From assembly GCF_003052295.1 (NCBI RefSeq), contig NZ_QBLC01000003.1, positions 248,001-312,000 of the forward strand: DNA of 64,000 nucleotides, given 5' to 3'. The DNA is from Trichococcus paludicola. GTDB taxonomy: Bacteria; Bacillota; Bacilli; Lactobacillales; Aerococcaceae. Each line of letters opens with the position of its first letter. The first letter of the stretch is position 1. The position numbers and the translations under genes are program-made. The notes beneath the pieces were generated by a model. That model did no database searches, had not been told where the DNA came from, and worked only from the letters and a program-made list of their open reading frames with translations. Positions 44,231 to 53,344 of the stretch are shown here, in pieces.

Positions 44231-44448
44231 TATTTTTTTGAAGCAAAGTGGAAACGTTTCAATTACCCATTAAACGTTTCCCTATTTTTGAAATCGCGGG
44301 CAGGCTGATGATTGATCAACCGCACCGATTTCAAAAGTAGCATGCCGATTCTTCAAAATTTATTTTTTTGAACTAAAGTGGAAACGTTTCAATTATCGAG
44401 CATGAATCTTTCCACATTTTTTTGAAGCAAAGTGGAAACGTTTCAATT
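44231..44448 (+). repeat. three copies of a promoter/operator-like repeat in the leader of the saccharide operon
   Basis: Copies at 44231-44265, 44361-44395 and 44416-44448 share a T-run, TTGAA, AAAGTGGAAACG and TTTCAATT. Each contains the palindrome GAAACGTTTC (44251-44260, 44381-44390, 44435-44444), as expected for a LacI-family operator. A related TAAACGTTTC lies at 44271-44280. All lie downstream of the strong promoter at 44184. Copy 2 itself resembles a promoter (TTGAAC, 17 bp, AATTAT). Between copies 1 and 2 an 11-bp inverted repeat (44286-44296 with 44326-44336) can form a hairpin. Confidence 0.85.
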
Positions 44449-44473
44449 TCCAAAAGGAGGAGTTAGATCAGTC

Positions 44474-45415
44474 ATGAAAAAAAGCCAGACAAGCATCAAA
44501 CCAAAGGGCACACAAACAAAATGGGAATTCATCAAACAGCACCGAATGCTCTACTATATGCTGTTGCCGGGACTGTTACTCACACTGGTATTTAAATATT
44601 TCCCGATGTACGGCATTCTCTTGGCTTTCAAGGATTACAACCCGCTGCGTGGGATCATGGGAAGCGAATGGGTGGGAGTGGAAAACTTCGTACAGTTCAT
44701 CGACTCACCGAACTTCTCAGTGTTATTGGAGAATACGCTCAAAATAAGTATTTACGGACTGGTCTTGGGGTTCTTCCCGCCGATCCTCTTGGCATTATCC
44801 TTGAATCATCTGATCAGCACAAAATGGAAGAAGCGATTCCAACTGATTCTGTATGCACCGAACTTTATTTCCTTGGTGATTGTTGTGGGGATGCTGTTCA
44901 TGTTCCTGGCCGCAGATGGCCCCATCAACGGATTTATTGAAACCATCACCGGTTCGCGGATCACGTTCATGACCGACCCGAATTATTTCCGGACTTTGTA
45001 CATCCTATCCGGCATTTGGCAAGGAATGGGCTGGGCATCGGTCCTCTACACAGCCACACTGGCAAACGTCAGCCAAGATCTGATCGATGCAGCTCACATG
45101 GACGGCGCCAATATCTTGTACCGGATCTGGTACATCGATCTTCCGGCGCTACGCCCGATCATGGTCATCCAGTTCATCCTTTCTGTCGGGGGGATCATGA
45201 ACGTTGGTTATGAGAAAGCTTTCCTGATGCAAACATCTATGAACCTACCTGTTTCGGAGATCATCTCGACCTACGTCTACAAAGTCGGGTTGCAAATGGG
45301 GGATTACGGATATTCAACGGCAGTCGGGTTATTCAATACAGTCATCAATGTCATCTTGCTGTTGGCCGTAAACATGATAGCGAACAAAGTAAACAATGAT
45401 GACGCGGCTTTATAG
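44474..45415 (+). CDS. carbohydrate ABC transporter permease, LplB type
   Basis: An inner-membrane permease of a binding-protein-dependent sugar importer (313 residues, about six helices). The N-terminus (YYMLLPGLLLTLVFKYFPMYGILLAFKDY) is typical of the LplB/UgpA type. The EAA loop is DLIDAAHMDGANILYRIWYIDLP. ATG 44474 follows AAGGAGG. An upstream in-frame ATG (44432) lies within the third operator and is rejected. It pairs with the next permease and the lipoprotein at 46359. Confidence 0.9.
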   Translation: MKKSQTSIKPKGTQTKWEFIKQHRMLYYMLLPGLLLTLVFKYFPMYGILLAFKDYNPLRGIMGSEWVGVENFVQFIDSPNFSVLLENTLKISIYGLVLGFFPPILLALSLNHLISTKWKKRFQLILYAPNFISLVIVVGMLFMFLAADGPINGFIETITGSRITFMTDPNYFRTLYILSGIWQGMGWASVLYTATLANVSQDLIDAAHMDGANILYRIWYIDLPALRPIMVIQFILSVGGIMNVGYEKAFLMQTSMNLPVSEIISTYVYKVGLQMGDYGYSTAVGLFNTVINVILLLAVNMIANKVNNDDAAL

Positions 45416-45430
45416 AGAGAGGAGAACAAA

Positions 45431-46312
45431 ATGATAACGTTGACAAAATTTGACCGCAGCGTCCTGCTGCTGAACCGCATTCTGATAGGGCTTCTGGTAT
45501 TGATCACTCTATCGCCGTTGCTGTATGTATTGATTGCTTCCTTCATGGATCCCTTCATTCTCCGCTCGCAAGGCCTGAGTCTGAATCCTGCGAATTGGAG
45601 TTTGGATGGCTATAATCGGGTGCTGAAGGACCCGGCAATCATAAGAGGTTTTGTGAATTCGATTTTCTATTCGTTCACTTACAGTGCATTGACCGTGGGG
45701 GTATCGATCTTGACTGCCTATCCTTTATCAAGAAAAAAACTGGTAGGCAAACGACCGCTAACAATCTTTTTTATAATCACGATGTTCGTAGGTGGCGGGT
45801 TGGTTCCTACTTATTTATTAGTGAAAAACCTGGGCATGTTGAACACCGTCTGGGCAATTGTCCTTCCAGGCTCAATCAATGTTTGGAACATTATCTTGGC
45901 TCGGACGTACTTTCAACAATTGCCCGCCGAGTTGGAGGAGGCAGCCATCATTGATGGCGCGAATGAACTGCAGATATTCTTTAAGATCATGCTGCCATTG
46001 GCGAAACCAATCATCTTCGTATTGTTCCTCTACGCTTTCGTGGGTCAGTGGAATTCTTACTTCGATGCCATGATTTACCTGAATGATGCGGACCTGCAGC
46101 CACTCCAAATTGTGCTGCGAAAAATACTGATTCAAAATCAACCACAACAAGATATGATCGGATCGGCGACTCAAATGGCGGAAATGGCCCAGTTGGCCGA
46201 ACTGATTAAATACTCAACAATCGTCATCTCCAGCTTACCGCTTCTGATCATGTATCCATTCTTCCAGAAGTACTTCGATAAAGGGATGATGGCAGGTTCA
46301 CTCAAAGGTTAG
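45431..46312 (+). CDS. carbohydrate ABC transporter permease, YtcP type
   Basis: The second permease (293 residues), of the YtcP/AraQ type. It has an N-terminal helix (LIGLLVLITLSPLLYVLIASF), a central segment LTIFFIITMFVGGGLVPTYLL, and the EAA loop ELEEAAIIDGANELQIFFKIMLP. It ends with a characteristic FQKYFDKGMMAGSLKG tail. It lies 15 bp after the first permease. No ATPase gene is in the operon, so a shared MsmX/MsmK-type ATPase encoded elsewhere is expected. Confidence 0.92.
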   Translation: MITLTKFDRSVLLLNRILIGLLVLITLSPLLYVLIASFMDPFILRSQGLSLNPANWSLDGYNRVLKDPAIIRGFVNSIFYSFTYSALTVGVSILTAYPLSRKKLVGKRPLTIFFIITMFVGGGLVPTYLLVKNLGMLNTVWAIVLPGSINVWNIILARTYFQQLPAELEEAAIIDGANELQIFFKIMLPLAKPIIFVLFLYAFVGQWNSYFDAMIYLNDADLQPLQIVLRKILIQNQPQQDMIGSATQMAEMAQLAELIKYSTIVISSLPLLIMYPFFQKYFDKGMMAGSLKG

Positions 46313-46358
46313 GCAATACGCAACACAAAATAAATACACTATAAAGGAGAAATACAAA

Positions 46359-47972
46359 ATGAGAGTAAAATACCTTGGCACAGCACTATTATCCACAGCA
46401 ACAGTCCTGACTTTAGCAGCATGCGGTTCTTCCGGCGGGGCCTCTTCCCCCGATTACGAATTGACCAATGTCTCGTTCCCTTTGGAGGAAGAAGTGACCT
46501 TGAAGATGTCCACTTCCAGTTCTCCGTTGGCACCGGCTGATCCGAATGAGAAGTTGATCTTCCAGCGTTTGCAGGAGCAATCGGGCGTGCAAGTCGAATG
46601 GAAAAACTATTCTTCGGATTACATTGAAAAAAGAAATCTGGACATTTCCAGCGGCGACTTGCCTGATGCCATGTGGAATGCCGGCGCCAGCGACTACGAT
46701 CTACTTTCTTGGGCGGAAGACGGCATCATCATTCCCTTGGAAGACCTGATCAATGAACATATGCCGAACTTCAAAAAGGTATTGGACGAAAACCCGGAAT
46801 ACCTGGCCATGATCACAGCGCCGGACGGCCATATCTACTCGCTGCCATGGATCGAAGAATTGGGCCAGGATAAAGAGTCCATCCATACCGTAAATGATAT
46901 TCCGTGGATCAATGTGGATTGGTTGGAAGCATTGGGCTTGGAGATGCCGCAAACAACGGAAGAATTGATGGTTGTATTGGAAGCATTCAAAACCCAAGAC
47001 CCCAACGGCAATGGCAAAGCGGATGAAATCCCGATGTCCTTCATCAATGATGGCGGAAATGAAGACATGAAGTTCCTCTTCGGCGCATTTGGCATCGGCG
47101 ACAACGATGATCACTTGGTAGTCAATGATGACGGCACAATCGACTTTACTGCCGACAACGAAGAATTCAAAAATGGCGTCACTTATTTCAACGAACTGTA
47201 TAATAAAAACCTGATCGATGTGGAAGCTTTTGAACAGGATTGGAATGCCTACGTGGCGAAAGGGAAAGAGCAACTGTTCGGCGTGTATTTCTCATGGGAT
47301 AAAGCCAACGTTTCCGGAGCGAACGATTCCTACGAGCCGCTTCCTGCGCTGGCTGGTCCGAGCGGAGAAAAACACGTTACGCGTACGAACGGCTTCGGAT
47401 TCAGCCGTGACCGTTTCGTCATCACAAGCGCCAACAAAAATCTGGAATTGACTGCCAAATGGGCAGATCAAATGTACGTGCCGATCCAATCTGTGCAGAA
47501 CAACTGGGGTACTTACGGAGATGAGACGCAGCAAAATATCTTTGAATACGTTGAAGCAACCAAATCATTGAAACACCTGCCGCTGGAAGGCACTGCACCG
47601 GGCGAATTGCGCCAAAAAACAGAAGCTGGCGGACCTTTGGCAATCTTGGATGAATACTACGGAACTGTGACGACGATGCCGGATGATGCGCAATGGCGTT
47701 TGGACATCTTCAAAGACACGTACTTGGCTGATGTTCATAATCAATTCAATTATCCACGCGTATTCTTGTCATTGGAACAGGCAGACCGGATTGCTCAAAT
47801 CGAAGCGGATTTGATGCCGTTCGTCAACAGAAAACGTGCAGAATGGATCGCTAACGGCAAAATTGCCGAAGAATGGGATGCCTATGTAGAAGAGCTGAAC
47901 CGTTTGGGATTGGAAGAATGGATGCAGATCAAACAAGATGCTTATGATACATACCTATCAAACAATAAATAA
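46359..47972 (+). CDS. extracellular solute-binding lipoprotein for a saccharide
   Basis: A large substrate-binding lipoprotein (537 residues) with a signal peptide ending in the lipobox LAAC (modified Cys22). It belongs with the large LplA-like binding proteins that accompany LplB and YtcP permeases. Residues such as PNGNGKADEIPMSF (an EF-hand-like Ca-binding loop) are common in that group. With GH32 and fructokinase downstream, the ligand is likely sucrose or a fructo-oligosaccharide; this is inference. Ends 41 bp before the GH32 gene. Confidence 0.9.
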   Translation: MRVKYLGTALLSTATVLTLAACGSSGGASSPDYELTNVSFPLEEEVTLKMSTSSSPLAPADPNEKLIFQRLQEQSGVQVEWKNYSSDYIEKRNLDISSGDLPDAMWNAGASDYDLLSWAEDGIIIPLEDLINEHMPNFKKVLDENPEYLAMITAPDGHIYSLPWIEELGQDKESIHTVNDIPWINVDWLEALGLEMPQTTEELMVVLEAFKTQDPNGNGKADEIPMSFINDGGNEDMKFLFGAFGIGDNDDHLVVNDDGTIDFTADNEEFKNGVTYFNELYNKNLIDVEAFEQDWNAYVAKGKEQLFGVYFSWDKANVSGANDSYEPLPALAGPSGEKHVTRTNGFGFSRDRFVITSANKNLELTAKWADQMYVPIQSVQNNWGTYGDETQQNIFEYVEATKSLKHLPLEGTAPGELRQKTEAGGPLAILDEYYGTVTTMPDDAQWRLDIFKDTYLADVHNQFNYPRVFLSLEQADRIAQIEADLMPFVNRKRAEWIANGKIAEEWDAYVEELNRLGLEEWMQIKQDAYDTYLSNNK

Positions 47973-48013
47973 CCATAAAGAAAATAAAACAAATCCAAGA
48001 AATGAGGGGTAGC

Positions 48014-49513
48014 GTGAGCATTCAAAGTCAAGTGGCCTATTCAACAGAGCGGGCCAACCGATACATAGCAGAAAATAAAGGGGCGGTGAATCCACTTTAC
48101 CGGAATCACTACCATGCATCACCGCCAGTGGGCTGGATGAACGATCCGAACGGCTTCGTCCAGTACCAAGGGGCGTACCACCTGTTTTATCAATTCCATC
48201 CCTATGATGCGAAATGGGGCCCGATGCATTGGGGCCACATGAAGTCGACGGACTTGATCAATTGGGAAGACTTGCCTGTCGCCTTGGCGCCGGATCAAGC
48301 GTATGACCGGTCCGGTTGTTTCTCAGGAAGCGCCATTGAGCGGGACGGAAAACTGTATCTGCTTTATACAGGTGTGACCGAAGCCAATGAAGAAGGCGTC
48401 CATCACCAGGTGCAGTGCCTGGCGGTGTCGGAGGATGGTCTGCACTTCGAGAAAGTGCAGCAAAATCCGGTCATCCCGGTTGCGGCTTTACCGGCAGATG
48501 CTTCCCAGATCGATTTCCGGGATCCTAAAGTTTTCGAACACGAAGGCATGTACTATACGGTAGTCGCCTCCAAGGCTGGCGACGAGACAGGGCAGATTTT
48601 GCTTTACCAATCTGCTGACTTGGTGGAATGGGAGTTTGCCTCCGTCTTCCTGAAGGGGAACAAAGAGCAAGGGATCATGTGGGAATGCCCGGATTTCTTC
48701 CACTTGGATGGGAAAGATTGCCTGATCTTCTCGCCGATGCAATGGCCGCAGGATGGGGACGACTATCAGAATCTGAATGCGTCGGTACTGGCTGTCGGCG
48801 AGGTGGATTGGGCGACGAAACAGTTCCACCCGGAAAGTTATCAAGAATTGGATCACGGTTTGGATTACTATGCTCCCCAAAGCCTTGAGGACGACAAAGG
48901 CAGAAGGATCTGCATCGGTTGGATGCAGATGTGGGGAAGAAATTTCCCGACAGATGAGCTGGGCCACGGCTGGACAGGATCGATGACGATCCCGAGAGAG
49001 CTGAAATGGGAAGATGGCAAGTTGAAGCAATATCCGATCGGCATCGTAGCGAACAGCGGCAATCAGGGAGAAATCAGCCCGGTGATCACGATGGCAGATG
49101 CCAAAGAAACAATCCCTGGTATCGCAGGGGATTGCGGATTGCTGACGCTGAAAGTGGACACGTCCGGATTGGAAAAACTGTCCATCCATCTCCGTGAGAA
49201 CGAGAACGAAAGAACCATAGTCTACTATGACAAAGCAAAGAATGAATTGGGAATCGATCGATCCGCAAGCGGCATCGAACTGAAGGGGGAGGAAGCACAC
49301 CCTCCTGTCAGCCGGAAAGTAGCATTGCCCGGAAAGAGCGATCATCTTGAACTCGCCATTTACTTAGACCGTTCGTCGGTTGAAGTGTTTGAGAAAAACG
49401 GCGAAGCGGTCATGACCGCGAATGTTTATCCTACCGAAAAAGCGACAGGCATTTCCTTTGAGTGCAGCGGCAAAGCGGTATTTGAGGAAGCAACTTTTAC
49501 GCCCTTCATTTAA
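48014..49513 (+). CDS. GH32 family beta-fructosidase (sucrose-6-phosphate hydrolase/fructanase type)
   Basis: A glycoside hydrolase of family 32 (499 residues) that releases fructose from sucrose, sucrose-6-phosphate or fructans. The five-blade propeller contains WMNDPNG with the nucleophile Asp44, a FSGSA segment, the RDP motif (Asp170, stabilising) and MWECPDF with the acid/base Glu224. A C-terminal beta-sandwich follows. No signal peptide, so it works in the cytoplasm on imported sugar. GTG 48014 follows GAGGGG; ATG 48002 is an alternative. Paired with an ABC importer rather than a PTS, it is more likely to act on non-phosphorylated oligosaccharides. Confidence 0.92.
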   Translation: MSIQSQVAYSTERANRYIAENKGAVNPLYRNHYHASPPVGWMNDPNGFVQYQGAYHLFYQFHPYDAKWGPMHWGHMKSTDLINWEDLPVALAPDQAYDRSGCFSGSAIERDGKLYLLYTGVTEANEEGVHHQVQCLAVSEDGLHFEKVQQNPVIPVAALPADASQIDFRDPKVFEHEGMYYTVVASKAGDETGQILLYQSADLVEWEFASVFLKGNKEQGIMWECPDFFHLDGKDCLIFSPMQWPQDGDDYQNLNASVLAVGEVDWATKQFHPESYQELDHGLDYYAPQSLEDDKGRRICIGWMQMWGRNFPTDELGHGWTGSMTIPRELKWEDGKLKQYPIGIVANSGNQGEISPVITMADAKETIPGIAGDCGLLTLKVDTSGLEKLSIHLRENENERTIVYYDKAKNELGIDRSASGIELKGEEAHPPVSRKVALPGKSDHLELAIYLDRSSVEVFEKNGEAVMTANVYPTEKATGISFECSGKAVFEEATFTPFI

Positions 49514-49567
49514 TCGGGTGTGCAGTTAGCTGTGCCGGACAAATATTTTAGGAATGAAGGAGACGTT

Positions 49568-50521
49568 ATGCGGAGAGTTTATACGATTGGAGAAATACTG
49601 ATTGATTTTTTCCCGAGTGAAATCGGCGTACCCTTGAAAGAGGTCCAAAGCTTTACCAAGCAGCCGGGAGGTGCGCCGGCGAATGTGGCTGTAACGGTCA
49701 GCCGCTTGGGTGGAAATGCGAGTTTCATCGGCAAAGTGGGCCAAGATGCCTTCGGTGATTATCTAACCGATGTCCTCAAACAGAATCAGGTGGATATCCG
49801 TCACCTTTTCAGGACCGCTGAGGCAAACACGGCGTTGGCGTTTGTGTCGCTCCAGGAAAATGGGGAACGCGAATTTAGTTTCTACCGCAATCCCAGCGCG
49901 GATATGCTGTTGGACAAGGAAGAGCTGAATGAGCTTGTTTTCAGCGCCGAAGATATTCTGCATTTTTGCTCGGTCGATCTGATCGAAGCACCCGTAAAGT
50001 ATGCGCATCTTGCGGCTCTGGAAAAAATGCAGCAGGCAGGCGGGACAATCGTTTTTGATCCGAATGTCCGCTTGAATCTCTGGCCGGATCCGGAAATGCT
50101 GAAGCAAACGATCCAGGAATTCCTGCCATATGCGGACATCCTGAAAATCAGTAATGATGAATTGGCCTTCATAACAGGCAAAGATTCAGAAGCTGATGGG
50201 CTAGCGGCATTGCTGAAGACGGAGCCGAAATTGTTGATCTATACAAAAGGTGGCAAGGGAGCGGACCTGTACTTCAAAGGTGAGAAGGCCAGTGTTGAAG
50301 GAATCAGCGTCAAAGCGGTTGATACGACAGGAGCAGGTGACTCGTTCATCGGTGCTTTCCTCTATCAGATCGCCGGCAAGGATGCTTGGGAAGACTGCAG
50401 TTTGGATGAAATCCGCGAGATGGGCACGTTCGCCAATCGTGTGGCAGCGTTGGTGACGACGCGACCAGGCGGCATGCAATCCATCCCGACCATGCAGCAA
50501 GTGTTAGGGTTAGAAGTATAA
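49568..50521 (+). CDS. PfkB family fructokinase
   Basis: A sugar kinase of the ribokinase/PfkB family (317 residues), which would phosphorylate the fructose freed by GH32. N-terminal pattern: YTIGEILIDFFPSE, then QPGGAPANVAVTVSRLGGNASFIGKVGQDAFG. The C-terminal catalytic signature is DTTGAGDSFIGAF with the base Asp258. ATG 49568 follows AAGGAG; an upstream in-frame ATG at 49520 is rejected. It ends the operon. Confidence 0.92.
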   Translation: MRRVYTIGEILIDFFPSEIGVPLKEVQSFTKQPGGAPANVAVTVSRLGGNASFIGKVGQDAFGDYLTDVLKQNQVDIRHLFRTAEANTALAFVSLQENGEREFSFYRNPSADMLLDKEELNELVFSAEDILHFCSVDLIEAPVKYAHLAALEKMQQAGGTIVFDPNVRLNLWPDPEMLKQTIQEFLPYADILKISNDELAFITGKDSEADGLAALLKTEPKLLIYTKGGKGADLYFKGEKASVEGISVKAVDTTGAGDSFIGAFLYQIAGKDAWEDCSLDEIREMGTFANRVAALVTTRPGGMQSIPTMQQVLGLEV

Positions 50522-50574
50522 TAAATGCAGCACTGAATTTATGCTCAGAAATAACCTGCAAAAACCATGTTAGC

Positions 50575-50683
50575 GGGGAAATCAGTTCGAATCACAGTCA
50601 GAAAACCCGCCAAAAACTGACTTGATGGGGAAATTGTCCACAGTAACCTCAATATTTCCCATCAAAATCACCTTCACGGGGAA
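50575..50683 (+). repeat. degenerate tandem repeat with GGGGAA cores
   Basis: GGGGAAAT at 50575, GGGGAAAT at 50627 and GGGGAATC at 50678 are spaced 52 and 51 bp. Each is preceded at a similar distance by an AAAA-rich stretch and a C-T-rich or T-G-rich stretch. The units are otherwise diverged. They lie in the gene-free stretch 50522-50735. Confidence 0.5.
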
Positions 50684-50735
50684 TCTCGAGACGAACTCGA
50701 ACCCAAAAACAAACAATTAGACACTCAGATCATCA

Positions 50736-50787
50736 AACCACAAGAAACCGGGTTGCCTCAAACGAGGCAACCCGGTTTCTTGTGGTT
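50736..50787. terminator. 24-bp perfect hairpin between the convergent fructokinase and ftsH genes
   Basis: 50736-50759 pairs perfectly with 50764-50787 across a 4-nt loop. It sits between two convergent genes and probably terminates both. Neither flank carries a true T run, so termination may be imperfect or the hairpin may have another role. Confidence 0.65.
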
Positions 50788-50805
50788 GAGTATCAGTTGA
50801 AGACA

Positions 50806-52680
50806 TTATTCCCCTAATATCTTCATGAACTCCGCACCGGTGATGGTCTCTTCGACCAGCAGGTGGTGGGACAGCTCATGCAGCTTCTCGCTATTTTCGT
50901 TCAATATGGCAATGGCTTTTTCGTGGGCCTGCTTGATGATGTCCAGCACTTCGCGGTCAACCTGCTCGGCCATCCCGGCGGACACATTCATGGAAGTGTC
51001 GCCGCCCAAATATTTGTTGGTCTGGGTTTCAATCTGCATCATGTCGAACGTGTCGCTCATCCCGTAGCGCGTGATCATGGCGCGCGCCATCCGGGTCATC
51101 TGCTCGATATCGTTTGACGCCCCGGTCGTGATGCTCCCGAAGACGATCTCTTCTGCGGCGCGACCGCCTGCCAGCGTCACGATTTTATTGAACAATTCCT
51201 GTTTCGTCATCAGCGATTTTTCGCCTTCCTCGATCTGCATCGTGTAGCCCAAAGCACCGGAAGTACGCGGAATGATTGTGATCTTGTGGACCGGCGCGGA
51301 TTCCGTCTGTTTGGCCGCTACCAGCGCATGGCCGATTTCATGGTAAGAAACGATTTCCTTTTCTTTCGGAGAAATGACCGCATTTTTGCGTTGGTAACCG
51401 GCGATGACGGTTTCCACTGATTCTTCCAAATCACTTTGGGTGACGGCGTTGCGGCCCTCACGGACTGCCCTCAGGCCACCCTCGTTGATGATGTTCGCCA
51501 ATTCGGCACCGGAAGCACCGGATGTGGCGCGGGCAATCGTATTGTAATTGATGGAAGGATCCATCTTGTAGTTCGTTGCATGCACTTTCAGGATGGCTTC
51601 GCGTCCTGCCAAGTCCGGTAGTTCGACCGGTACGCGACGGTCAAAACGACCCGGGCGCAGTAGGGCAGCATCAAGGGATTCCGGACGGTTGGTGGCGGCA
51701 AGAAGAATGATGCCTTTGTTGGCTTCGAAGCCGTCCATTTCCGCCAGCAGTTGGTTCAAGGTCTGCTCACGCTCATCATTACCCCCGCCGAAGCTACCAT
51801 TATCGCGTTTCTTACCGATCGTATCGATCTCATCGATGAAGACGATGCAGGGGGCTTTCTCGTTGGCTTCCTTGAACAGGTCGCGGACTTTGGCGGCACC
51901 GCGTCCGACGAACATTTCGACGAATTCGGAACCTGAAATGCTGAAGAACGGCACATCGGCTTCGCCTGCGACAGCGCGGGCCAACAAGGTTTTACCGGTT
52001 CCGGGAGGTCCGACCAGCAGGATACCTTTCGGATTCTTGGCACCGATATCTTGGTATTTTTTCGGTTGATGCAGGTAATCGACGACTTCGCTAAGCGCTT
52101 CTTTGGCTTCGTCCTGTCCGGCTACATCCTTAAATGTTTTCGAATCGCCTGCCTTCACGTAGACTTTGGCATTCGACTTGCCGAATGACAATGCGCCACC
52201 GGCTCCGCCGCCCATCCGTTTCGCCATCTGTTTCCCTAACAGGCTACCCAATCCCCAGAACAGCAGGAGCGGTAAGACCCAAGAAACCAAGATGGAAAGG
52301 ATCGGGGAGGCTTCAGTCGGGATATCCTTGCTGAAGGTCACGTCGGCTTCCTCCAGACGGGTGACGAGTGTCGGATCATCGATCAGGCCAGTGATGTAGA
52401 CTTGTTTGTCGCCCGCGTCATCGGTCGCGACGAAGGTGATCTGGGTTTCCTCCAGTTTGACTTCGGAAACGTCACCCGTCGATACCTGGTTCAGGAACGT
52501 GCTGTAAGTCACTTCCTCCACGCTTCGGTTCATATAGCTAGGCAATACAAAATAGTTCAGGAACATCAGGACGCTCAATGCCATCAACAAGTAATAGGCT
52601 GTCGTTCTGCGTTTATCGGGGTTTTCGTTGTTCAAATTCACATTCCATTTTCGATTGTTTTTATTTTTGTCATCTGCCAT
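50806..52680 (-). CDS. ftsH: FtsH-type membrane AAA protease
   Basis: A membrane-bound ATP-dependent zinc protease (624 residues). Two membrane helices (residues about 28-48 and 105-130) flank an extracytoplasmic domain. The AAA domain has [19 protein letters not shown] (Walker A), [14 protein letters not shown] (Walker B) and the pore motif [10 protein letters not shown]. The protease domain has HEIGH (His447, Glu448, His451); most FtsH proteins have HEAGH. It lies directly after a marR-type gene on the same strand, an unusual setting because housekeeping ftsH usually follows tilS-hpt. It may be a second, regulated copy. Confidence 0.93.
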   Translation of the reverse strand: MADDKNKNNRKWNVNLNNENPDKRRTTAYYLLMALSVLMFLNYFVLPSYMNRSVEEVTYSTFLNQVSTGDVSEVKLEETQITFVATDDAGDKQVYITGLIDDPTLVTRLEEADVTFSKDIPTEASPILSILVSWVLPLLLFWGLGSLLGKQMAKRMGGGAGGALSFGKSNAKVYVKAGDSKTFKDVAGQDEAKEALSEVVDYLHQPKKYQDIGAKNPKGILLVGPPGTGKTLLARAVAGEADVPFFSISGSEFVEMFVGRGAAKVRDLFKEANEKAPCIVFIDEIDTIGKKRDNGSFGGGNDEREQTLNQLLAEMDGFEANKGIILLAATNRPESLDAALLRPGRFDRRVPVELPDLAGREAILKVHATNYKMDPSINYNTIARATSGASGAELANIINEGGLRAVREGRNAVTQSDLEESVETVIAGYQRKNAVISPKEKEIVSYHEIGHALVAAKQTESAPVHKITIIPRTSGALGYTMQIEEGEKSLMTKQELFNKIVTLAGGRAAEEIVFGSITTGASNDIEQMTRMARAMITRYGMSDTFDMMQIETQTNKYLGGDTSMNVSAGMAEQVDREVLDIIKQAHEKAIAILNENSEKLHELSHHLLVEETITGAEFMKILGE

Positions 52681-52690
52681 TTATGTCAGT

Positions 52691-53146
52691 TCAATCCTCT
52701 CTTTGGTGTTCGTTCATTTCCTGTATTAAAAGCTGCAGTTCCTTGATGCCGACTGCAATTTTTTCAAGCCGCTCCTCGGACACGCCTTCCATCAGCAAGC
52801 AGTATTTGCTTTCAATATCCTGCTCCATTTTCTGAAGGATCGCTTGGCCATTCGGGGTGAGTTTCAGTGTGATGAAACGTTCGTCGTCCGCGCGCCGTTC
52901 CCGCGTCAGATAGCCTTGCTGTTCCAGCTTTTTGCAGATTGTGGAGACGTTGCCGTTGTTCATGTCCATCACCTTCGCCAAACGGTTGAGTGACAGATCT
53001 TCGCTCAGCTTGATTTCCATCAAAATCCGCAATTGCAGCGGGGTGATGCAATAGTCTTTAGCGACCGGGCACATCACGGTATCCTTGGAAACTTGGATGG
53101 TCCGCATCAAATCCCAGATCTCTTTTTTTAAAAAATCAATTTTCAT
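52691..53146 (-). CDS. MarR family transcriptional regulator
   Basis: A winged-helix regulator of 151 residues. DNA-binding core: DLSLNRLAKVMDMNNGNVST (helices 3-4), then KKLEQQGYLTRERRADDERFITLKLTPNGQ (wing). Long N- and C-terminal helices form the dimer interface. It ends 10 bp before ftsH and is very likely cotranscribed with it, so it probably controls the protease gene and itself. A Cys (VMCPVAKDYC) near the N-terminus could be redox-sensitive, but this is only a guess. Confidence 0.88.
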   Translation of the reverse strand: MKIDFLKKEIWDLMRTIQVSKDTVMCPVAKDYCITPLQLRILMEIKLSEDLSLNRLAKVMDMNNGNVSTICKKLEQQGYLTRERRADDERFITLKLTPNGQAILQKMEQDIESKYCLLMEGVSEERLEKIAVGIKELQLLIQEMNEHQRED

Positions 53147-53170
53147 TTTGAAATCCGCTCCTTTTCCGGA

Positions 53171-53220
53171 TAATAGTTGTGATGTAAAAATATTTTAAAT
53201 CAAAACTATTATTTGTGCAA
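53171..53220 (-). promoter_or_regulatory. promoter and probable operator of the marR-ftsH operon
   Basis: On the minus strand TTGCAC (53215-53220), 17 bp, TAAAAT (53192-53197). An 8-bp inverted repeat TAATAGTT (53171-53178) and AACTATTA (53204-53211) places one arm in the promoter spacer and the other just past the transcription start. This suits autorepression by the MarR protein. Confidence 0.6.
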
Positions 53221-53344
53221 GCGGTTCAACTTGTTCTTAAGCAAATCCTAAAGGTTCATCCTCAGCAGGAATGATGTGAACCTACTATAGAGCTAGTGTG
53301 TGAAGAAATCGTGAAGATGCTTGAAATAATTTCATAAGAAATGT

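Noticed and set aside
44344-44351. GCCGATTC resembling a FliA-type -10 in the saccharide operon leader
   Set aside because: No TAAA lies 14-16 bp upstream, and the downstream genes are unrelated to motility.
44231-44448. Three repeats considered as a CRISPR array
   Set aside because: The spacings are unequal (130 and 54 bp), the repeats contain a LacI-type palindrome, and no cas genes are present.
48488-49345. A 285-codon open frame on the minus strand inside the GH32 gene
   Set aside because: It is antisense to a gene with intact catalytic motifs and its own sequence shows no protein family features.
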